From the NCBI GenBank assembly GCA_964452285.1, contig CAYVKW010000022.1, forward strand, positions 1 to 17,889: a DNA stretch of 17,889 bases. The letters run 5' to 3'. Shown here in pieces: positions 13,053 through 17,889 of the stretch; the stretch's first letter is position 1; each line of letters begins with the position of its first letter. Position numbers and translations under genes: made by a program. The notes beneath the pieces were generated by a model. That model was not told the DNA's origin, searched no databases, and worked only from the letters and a program-made list of their open reading frames with translations. The stretch comes from JAUNST01 sp964452285 (GTDB lineage: Bacteria > Patescibacteriota > Microgenomatia > UBA1400 > PJMF01).

Positions 13053-13071
13053 TTTTTTACTCAAAGAAAAT

Positions 13072-14265
13072 TCAATTAAAATCGGTCTGCCAACAGGCGG
13101 CCGATTTTTTTGCGGCAGCAACGGGGTCGGTCAAAATAACTTCTAATTGACGCGAAGTTTGCTCATTAATGATGACAAGGAAACCGATTTCCTGCCAAAC
13201 TTCGCCATCAGCGTCAACGACGGAGCGAAAATCAAAAGTGTCGGAGGACAAAGGCACGCCGTCCAAAGTAGCGCTTACCAGATTGACAGCGGGCGGGAGC
13301 AATAAACGCTGATAATTGGCATAATGCAAGCGATCTTGCCAAGAAGAATCCAAAGTCAAAGGAATTTGATTGTGATTGAGCCAAGAAACGGCGAGACGAG
13401 CGGAAGGAGTGGCAGTCTGAAAAACGGGCGTAAGCAGTTGGCGAGTAATCAAGCGATTGCTTTTATTGGCGCCGACATTACTTTCGACCCAATAAATTTG
13501 ATGACAGGAATGTCGGCGCTGGCTTGTTTCACCGGTGAGCCGAAAAAAGCGAAAACAGGTTTGAAAAAAAGGGTCAAAGGCGAAAAAATTCATTTGACCG
13601 GCGCGAGCTTGCTGCCAGAGAAAAGAAAAAAGTTGAATTTTTTCGCTGAATGACAAAGACTGTAAATGAGTCTGTAAAGCGCTGGCGGCAGGACGCAAAA
13701 AATCAGTTTTTTGGGTATCACCTGGGAAAAATTGACGACGATTTTGATGAGCCAGAGCAGCAAAATTGTCGGCGGCAAGAGTGATTTTAGCGCCATTAGT
13801 GCTTTCGATAGCCAGGTCGCCAAAACGAACAAGTAAGCTTTCAATCACTGGTAAATTGAGACTAATAACAAAATCTGGTTGCGGTCGGCCAGCGCGGACA
13901 AAAAGAGTGCTGATATTTTGGGCAGTAGTAGGAAAGTCACGTTCCCAATTGGCATCGGGCAAATGTAATTCGTCTGCGCCGGCGGTCAAATACTGGGCCA
14001 CAGCGGACGGCGCCGACAAAAAGTTTTTAATCTGACCATCACTTTCATAAATATCATAAATTTGCCAATTTCGGATGTGCAGACCGCGATGATCAACAAC
14101 GGCAACTGAACCGATAAAACCACCAGTGGCGCGTTTTTCATCGGTGTTTTGCAAAAGGACCAGGGTAGTATAGGAACGAGCGAAGATGAAAAACGCGCCA
14201 ATCAAAATCAAACTTAAAAAAATGCCGACGAGAATCAGAACTGATTTCTTCCAAGAAAAACACAT
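13072..14265 (-). CDS. DUF4012 domain membrane-anchored protein
   Basis: This 397-residue protein has one N-terminal membrane helix (about 8-30) and then the DUF4012 signature: TTLVLLQNTDEKRATGGFIGSVAVV (family: LVLFQNN-E-RPTGGFIGS), a strand leading to IYDIYESDGQI, LPDANWERDFPTTAQNI, and QIYWVESNVGANKSNRLI late in the domain. DUF4012 is common in Patescibacteria and some Gram-positives, where it is thought to act at the cell surface; its biochemistry is unknown. The ATG at 14265 follows TATAAT by only 6 bases, so the mRNA is probably leaderless. The last codons include the plus-strand operon terminator, so the two are constrained together. Confidence 0.85.
   Translation of the reverse strand: MCFSWKKSVLILVGIFLSLILIGAFFIFARSYTTLVLLQNTDEKRATGGFIGSVAVVDHRGLHIRNWQIYDIYESDGQIKNFLSAPSAVAQYLTAGADELHLPDANWERDFPTTAQNISTLFVRAGRPQPDFVISLNLPVIESLLVRFGDLAIESTNGAKITLAADNFAALAHQNRRQFFPGDTQKTDFLRPAASALQTHLQSLSFSEKIQLFSFLWQQARAGQMNFFAFDPFFQTCFRFFRLTGETSQRRHSCHQIYWVESNVGANKSNRLITRQLLTPVFQTATPSARLAVSWLNHNQIPLTLDSSWQDRLHYANYQRLLLPPAVNLVSATLDGVPLSSDTFDFRSVVDADGEVWQEIGFLVIINEQTSRQLEVILTDPVAAAKKSAACWQTDFN
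13078..13111 (+). terminator. Strong intrinsic terminator of the plus-strand operon
   Basis: AAAATCGG and CTGCC pair across one bulged T with GGCGG and CCGATTTT (one G-U pair), with loop AACA, followed by seven or more Ts (13105-13111). It lies 26 bases after the Cys-rich gene stop. It overlaps the 3' coding end of the convergent DUF4012 gene, whose stop is at 13072-13074. Confidence 0.8.
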
Positions 14266-14271
14266 GCCTCT

Positions 14272-14277
14272 ATTATA
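14272..14277 (-). promoter_or_regulatory. Leaderless -10 box of the DUF4012 gene
   Basis: Minus-strand TATAAT is followed by AGAGGC (6 bases) and the ATG at 14265. It lies only 2 bases past the cyclophilin stop codon, so the two genes can be transcribed separately. Confidence 0.55.
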
Positions 14278-14279
14278 AA

Positions 14280-15062
14280 CTATTCCAAAGTAATATCTTG
14301 AATAGTAGTACCAAGAGTTAATTGTTTCACAATGTCCAAACCGTCAGTCACTTGGCCAAAAGTATTATAATAACCATCCAAATAAGTAGCTGGAGCTAAA
14401 GTAATAAAAAATTGACTGCCGCTGGTATTGGGATAGCGACCATTAATATTGATATTGGCAAAAGAAACCACGCCAGCTTGGTCGTGGCTGAGAGCGGGCG
14501 AAATCTCGTCAGCGAGGCGATAGCCAGGATAGCCACTGCCTAAAAGTTTAAGGGCGGCGGCATCACTCGCATCGCGGCTAGCAGGATCGCCAGTCTGAGC
14601 GACAAAGTTTGGCTCTAAACGGTGGAATTTGAGACCGTCATAAAAGTCACTTTCGACTAAAGAAACAAAATTGGCAGTGCTAAGTGGCGCTTGCGCTGGA
14701 AAAAGCTGAATAGTAAAAGTGCCTAGATTGGTTTTAACGTGAGCCAAAGTGGCGCTGCTAGTGGCAAAGTCAGTCAAAGTCCGAACGGGTAAATACAAAG
14801 CGCTAGGTAAATCGCCATCAGTGGCTTGCAAATTAAAATTGTCGCTACTCATTTGCTGGCCATCGGCGAATTCTAAACGCGATAATTGATCAGTAGGCTC
14901 GGCGGTTGGAGCTGAAACTGAGCTAGAAGGCAAAAAAGAATCATCGGTCGCTTGGCGTTTTAAAAGCAAATTACTAAAAAATAAACTCAAGTAGACAATA
15001 AGGGCAAAAATAAAAAAAATCACGATAATTCTAGCTAAAAGGGGCAAAAAATCTCTTTTCAT
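14280..15062 (-). CDS. Membrane-anchored cyclophilin-type peptidyl-prolyl isomerase
   Basis: This 260-residue protein has a basic N terminus, one membrane helix (about 8-34), a Ser/Thr/Pro-rich stalk (SSVSAPTAEPTD) and a cyclophilin domain of about 150 residues outside the membrane. Cyclophilin landmarks are VKTNLGTFTIQLFPAQAPLSTANFVSLVESDFYDGLKFHRLEPNF, with the catalytic Arg of FHR, VAQTGDP, YRLADEISPALSHDQAGVVSFANININGRYPNTSGSQFFI and GYYNTFGQVTDGLDIV. It catalyses cis-trans isomerisation of prolyl bonds and probably helps secreted or surface proteins fold, for instance the Pro-rich neighbours. ATG 15062 is chosen. An extended -10 ends 7 bases before it, and the longer in-frame start at 15098 would include the promoter. 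Confidence 0.9.
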   Translation of the reverse strand: MKRDFLPLLARIIVIFFIFALIVYLSLFFSNLLLKRQATDDSFLPSSSVSAPTAEPTDQLSRLEFADGQQMSSDNFNLQATDGDLPSALYLPVRTLTDFATSSATLAHVKTNLGTFTIQLFPAQAPLSTANFVSLVESDFYDGLKFHRLEPNFVAQTGDPASRDASDAAALKLLGSGYPGYRLADEISPALSHDQAGVVSFANININGRYPNTSGSQFFITLAPATYLDGYYNTFGQVTDGLDIVKQLTLGTTIQDITLE

Positions 15063-15069
15063 ACTGGAA

Positions 15070-15078
15070 ATAATACCA
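15070..15078 (-). promoter_or_regulatory. Leaderless extended -10 promoter of the cyclophilin gene
   Basis: The minus strand reads TGGTATTAT, then TTCCAGT (7 bases), then the ATG at 15062. It lies back to back with the plus-strand TGGTAGAAT, 5 bases away. Confidence 0.65.
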
Positions 15079-15083
15079 TTTTG

Positions 15084-15092
15084 TGGTAGAAT
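15084..15092 (+). promoter_or_regulatory. Leaderless extended -10 promoter of the nucleotidyltransferase gene
   Basis: The plus strand reads TGGTAGAAT, then CGTCAAT (7 bases), then the ATG at 15100. The match in both box and spacing to the divergent promoter is striking. Confidence 0.65.
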
Positions 15093-15099
15093 CGTCAAT

Positions 15100-16008
15100 A
15101 TGAAGAAAACACTGCTAGTATTGGCGGCGGGAATGGGTTCGCGTTATGGCGGTCTCAAGCAGATAGATCCAGTCGGTCCGAATGACGAATACTTAATGGA
15201 CTACTCGATTTATGATGCTTATCGCGCTGGTTTTGACAAGGTAGTTTTTGTAATTCGAAGAGATTTTGTCACTGATTTCAAGAGACATTTTCCACCAAGA
15301 AAATTCAAAAATAAAATGAAGGTGGAGTATGCTTATCAAGATTTGAATGATTTACCCTTGGGAGTGAAATTGCCAGAAACTCGAGAGAAACCTTGGGGTA
15401 CTGGTCACGCAGTTTTAGCGGCGCGTAATTTTATCAAAGAACCTTTTGCAGTCATTAATGCGGATGATTTTTATGGACGAGAAGCGTTTGAAGTTTTAGG
15501 AAAAAAATTGGACAATTTGCCAAAAGATAGCGTCAACCAGTATTTTATGGTCGGTTATCGCTTGGAAAAAACTTTGTCGGAAAATGGTTGGGTGTCACGA
15601 GGTCTATGCAAAGTTAATTATAAAAATAAACTGATTTCAATTTATGAACATACTAAAGTGGGTTGGCTCAAAAAGAGAATTGTCAGTCAAGATAAAAATG
15701 GTCGTAATCATACGTTGGATCCAAAGCGTTTGGTATCTATGACACTTTTTGGCTTTACACCGGATTTTTTTGAATATTTGCAGACTGATTTTGCTCAATT
15801 TTTGGAGGAAAATTTGAATGAGGAAAAAATGGAATTTTTTACTCCGAATGTAGTGAATGACCTGGTGCAAAATCAAAAAGTGGAAATGCAAGTATTACCA
15901 ACACGCTCAAAGTGGTTTGGGATTACTTATGCAGAGGACAAAGAGAAGACGATTGCTGATTTGCGAGAATTAATCAAAAAAGGGGTCTATCCAGCCAGAC
16001 TTTGGTAA
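15100..16008 (+). CDS. Sugar-type nucleotidyltransferase
   Basis: This 302-residue protein belongs to the NTP-transferase family (GlmU/RmlA/UGP fold) that joins an NTP with a sugar-1-phosphate. The N-terminal Rossmann-like signature VLAAGMGSRYGGLKQ (7-21) is complete, with Lys20 for the phosphates. PWGTGHAVLAARNFI (about 100-113) and VINADDFYGREAF with the DD metal site follow. A C-terminal region contains FGITYAEDKEKTIADLRELI. This variant, with YGGLKQ and NADDFYG, is widespread as a stand-alone protein and often sits beside a choline-kinase-type phosphotransferase; none is visible here. The sugar cannot be named. Next to a flippase, a role in surface-glycan precursor supply is likely. Confidence 0.88.
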   Translation: MKKTLLVLAAGMGSRYGGLKQIDPVGPNDEYLMDYSIYDAYRAGFDKVVFVIRRDFVTDFKRHFPPRKFKNKMKVEYAYQDLNDLPLGVKLPETREKPWGTGHAVLAARNFIKEPFAVINADDFYGREAFEVLGKKLDNLPKDSVNQYFMVGYRLEKTLSENGWVSRGLCKVNYKNKLISIYEHTKVGWLKKRIVSQDKNGRNHTLDPKRLVSMTLFGFTPDFFEYLQTDFAQFLEENLNEEKMEFFTPNVVNDLVQNQKVEMQVLPTRSKWFGITYAEDKEKTIADLRELIKKGVYPARLW

Positions 16009-16030
16009 ACTAAGGACGCTTTTATTATTG

Positions 16031-16036
16031 TATAAT
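16031..16036 (+). promoter_or_regulatory. -10 box of the first flippase
   Basis: TATAAT is followed by 11 bases and the ATG at 16048. The start point would fall only about 4 bases upstream of the codon, so the leader is almost absent and no Shine-Dalgarno sequence can be held in it. Confidence 0.5.
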
Positions 16037-16047
16037 GGTAAGCGTTC

Positions 16048-17337
16048 ATGTCAATTGCAAACGAAACACGGCAACAAATGAAAAGCTTTCTTAATCAAGG
16101 CTTTATCAATTTATTTGGTAATGCCGTGGCAAGTTTTTTGGCTTTTCTTTTCAATTTCTTAGTGGTGAAAAATTTGTCCATGAGCGATTATGGCGAATAC
16201 ACAAGTATTATTGCTTACTTAGCTTTTTTTACGGCGCCGCTGACGATTTTGGCACTAATAGTGACAAAAAAAGTCAGTCAAGTGGGAAAAGAAGAAAAGG
16301 TGGAAGCGGCGCTGAGAGTAAAAACACAATTTTTTACTTTAATGAGAAAATACAGTTGGATATTTTTGACTGTGCCAATCTGGTGGTGGTTATTGAGTCA
16401 GTATGCCAATTTTGACAGTTTTCTAAGTGTGCCAACAATTTTATTACTATTGTTAATTAGTTTAATGACGACGGTTTTCACGGCAATTTTAACTGGTTGG
16501 CAGGCGTTTGTGATTATCGTGATGATTGCGATTATTACTGCTAGTCTCAAACTGCTGGGCGGCTGGGTGGGTTTGAGTATATGGACAAGTCTCAACATGG
16601 TCGATGGAATTTTGATTTTTTCTGGAACGGCACAATTATTTCTCACTTGGCGGTGGGCAAAAAAACACTGGCAAAGGGAAAAGAAAGCGGTAAAAAATCC
16701 AAGTGAAAAAGAATTAAAATTGGGTCGTTATTTAAAACAAAGAAGTTTTTGGGTACCTTTGAGTGGAGTGCTGATTACGACGGCGCTAATTAATGTAGAT
16801 ATGATGACGGTGAAAGTGGTGGGCAGCGCTGATTTTGCTGGTGCTTATGGCTTATATTCGCTTTTTGGGAGAATTCTACTGTATGCGAGTAATCCGCTAA
16901 TCAATGTCGCTTTTACTTTTTTTAATCAAAAAGGAGAGGAAAGGCAAAAAAAGTTAGTCTTTGCGCTGTCGGTGGCACTGATTGGCTTTTTTGCCTTAGG
17001 AATGGTGGCGCTTTATGCTTGGTGGCCAGAGTTACTGATTACGGTGGTAGGAAAAAGTGATTATCTGGTCTTAGCTCCAGAATTGTGGCTGGCGGCGATT
17101 TTTGGCGGTCTATACTCGCTGGCGTTGCTTTTGGCGCAATATCTGATTGCCAAAAATCGCCGCCTGATTTTTTACGGAGCGCTCATGCCGCTTTTGCAAA
17201 TTGCAGGCATTTATTATTATCATCAAACGCTAACACAAGTAATGTTGGTCAATATCGTGACCACAACAATTTTAATTATAATTTATGGAGCGGGTGTAAT
17301 TTATAAACAAAGGCGACATGCTCAGGCAACTATTTAA
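16048..17337 (+). CDS. Oligosaccharide flippase family protein (Wzx/MOP type)
   Basis: This 429-residue membrane protein has about 12 hydrophobic helices without a signal peptide. The first helix pair (FINLFGNAVASFLAFLFNFLVVKNLSMSDYGEYTSIIAYLAFF) matches the family opening, in which a conserved DYGxY follows helix 1. A charged central loop (KKHWQREKKAVKNPSEKELKLGRYLKQRSF) separates two halves, as usual in Wzx-like flippases of the MOP superfamily. The second half opens PLSGVLITTALINVDMMTVKV. It would move lipid-linked sugars across the membrane for assembly of a surface polysaccharide. It follows the nucleotidyltransferase by 39 bases. Its last 20 bases overlap the next gene. Confidence 0.85.
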   Translation: MSIANETRQQMKSFLNQGFINLFGNAVASFLAFLFNFLVVKNLSMSDYGEYTSIIAYLAFFTAPLTILALIVTKKVSQVGKEEKVEAALRVKTQFFTLMRKYSWIFLTVPIWWWLLSQYANFDSFLSVPTILLLLLISLMTTVFTAILTGWQAFVIIVMIAIITASLKLLGGWVGLSIWTSLNMVDGILIFSGTAQLFLTWRWAKKHWQREKKAVKNPSEKELKLGRYLKQRSFWVPLSGVLITTALINVDMMTVKVVGSADFAGAYGLYSLFGRILLYASNPLINVAFTFFNQKGEERQKKLVFALSVALIGFFALGMVALYAWWPELLITVVGKSDYLVLAPELWLAAIFGGLYSLALLLAQYLIAKNRRLIFYGALMPLLQIAGIYYYHQTLTQVMLVNIVTTTILIIIYGAGVIYKQRRHAQATI

Positions 17338-17889
17338 AAAATCTTTACTCTATTTCATGACATTAGTAGGCGGAAAACTGCTAACGGCGGTGTTTTTTAT
17401 TGTCTTGGCAAGAATATTACAGCCAGAAAAGTTTGGCGTCATTACTTATTTTGTAACCGTAATTCAAGTAGTGAGTGTCATTGCCGATGTAGGAATGAAG
17501 CAGTGGTATCAAAAGAAAATGGCGGAAAAAAAACGACCGCTGTTGCTGACTGAATTTTTGCGCTGGCGGTTAATTTTTTATATGGTAACAGTGATTTTAG
17601 TTTCCGGGGCGCAAAAATGGGGTGGTTTTTTTGAACCAGCGATGATGTGGCCTTTATATGCGGCTCTGCTACTGGAGGGACTAGTGAGCGTAGCGGATGG
17701 TTATTATTTAGCGCGCGAAGAGAGCCTGAAGTTGGGCTGGAAACTGATTGGACGAAATGCGTTGCTTTTTGGAGCGCTACTTTTCATTCGCGCGCCCGCT
17801 GACTACACGATTTTTTTCTCGGCTTATAATGTCGCTCTGGCTGGCGTGATAATTTTTTATTTTCCGTGGCGCAAAATTAGCTGGCAAAA
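17318..17889 (+). CDS. Second flippase-type membrane protein, 5' part
   Basis: A frame starting at ATG 17318, within the end of the first flippase gene, stays open through the window edge (190 complete codons). The product is hydrophobic and has the MOP-type start: MLRQLFKKSLLYFMTLVGGK, TAVFFIVLARILQPEKFGVITYFVTVIQ, then ADVGMKQWYQKK, where DxGxxxW follows the second helix in polysaccharide flippases. The visible part is about half of a normal-length protein; the remainder is outside. The 20-base overlap predicts translational coupling with the upstream flippase. Two adjacent flippase-like genes are unusual; they may serve different substrates or a heteromer. Confidence 0.8.
   Translation, partial: MLRQLFKKSLLYFMTLVGGKLLTAVFFIVLARILQPEKFGVITYFVTVIQVVSVIADVGMKQWYQKKMAEKKRPLLLTEFLRWRLIFYMVTVILVSGAQKWGGFFEPAMMWPLYAALLLEGLVSVADGYYLAREESLKLGWKLIGRNALLFGALLFIRAPADYTIFFSAYNVALAGVIIFYFPWRKISWQ

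Noticed and set aside
13324..14035. Plus-strand frames inside the DUF4012 gene
   Set aside because: They are antisense shadows of a gene with a clear domain signature.
15063..15098. Longer cyclophilin start at 15098
   Set aside because: It would translate the extended -10 box and most of the divergent promoter region; ATG 15062 fits the 7-base leaderless spacing.
1..17889. Alternative genetic code, tRNA, rRNA or CRISPR in the window
   Set aside because: TGA ends at least two genes and no in-frame TGA is needed elsewhere. No tRNA cloverleaf, rRNA stretch or regular direct repeat was found by eye.

Overview
The window reads as a fragment of a bacterial chromosome, most likely from the Patescibacteria (Candidate Phyla Radiation). 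I infer this from gene content: a membrane-anchored DUF4012 protein, a membrane-tethered cyclophilin, a SPFH/slipin, a CapA-like phosphoesterase, a wholly extracytoplasmic repeat protein with a Thr/Pro linker, tandem flippases, and several genes whose start codon lies about 7 nt after a -10 box (leaderless style). DNA is AT-rich by eye. TGA is used as a stop (GyrI-like gene, GH3 gene), which argues against the recoded Gracilibacteria/SR1 code. No rRNA, tRNA, CRISPR array or recognisable transposase was seen, so the lineage call is an inference without a marker gene.

Region 1 (1-1940) is a small accessory patch. It holds a GyrI-like ligand-binding protein behind a hairpin/T-tract/RBS leader. 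A second, nearly identical copy of that leader leads only into a 9-codon stub. Two minus-strand genes follow: an unknown 139-aa protein and a frameshifted DnaJ-type zinc-finger protein bracketed by two perfect 14-bp inverted repeats. Region 2 (1941-5490) has an Mbeg1-like alpha/beta hydrolase, a histidine phosphatase, a small exported protein, and a membrane-anchored GH3 (NagZ-like) glycosidase broken by one extra base in an A tract. Region 3 (5461-9280) is envelope-oriented: a 498-residue anchored beta-repeat protein, a small acidic unknown, the CapA-like protein, and a slipin. Region 4 (9359-13111) has a family 1 uracil-DNA glycosylase divergent from a four-gene operon (M29 aminopeptidase, GT2 glycosyltransferase, SAM methyltransferase, 48-aa Cys-rich protein) that ends at a strong terminator lying inside the 3' end of the convergent DUF4012 gene. 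Region 5 (13072-17889) has DUF4012 and cyclophilin on the minus strand, divergent from a sugar-type nucleotidyltransferase and two consecutive flippase-type membrane proteins, the last cut by the window edge.

Taken together, the genes mostly serve the cell surface: glycan precursor activation, glycosyl transfer, lipid-linked glycan flipping, peptidoglycan or amino-sugar cleavage, and about seven proteins with one N-terminal membrane anchor and an outward-facing domain. The points most worth checking are the repeated leader, the palindrome-bracketed zinc-finger gene, the recurrent leaderless promoter architecture, the two homopolymer frameshifts, and the Cys-rich small protein. I saw no clearly new multi-gene system; the palindrome-bracketed patch at 1-1800 is the least explained part. 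No gene-free stretch exceeds 300 bases.
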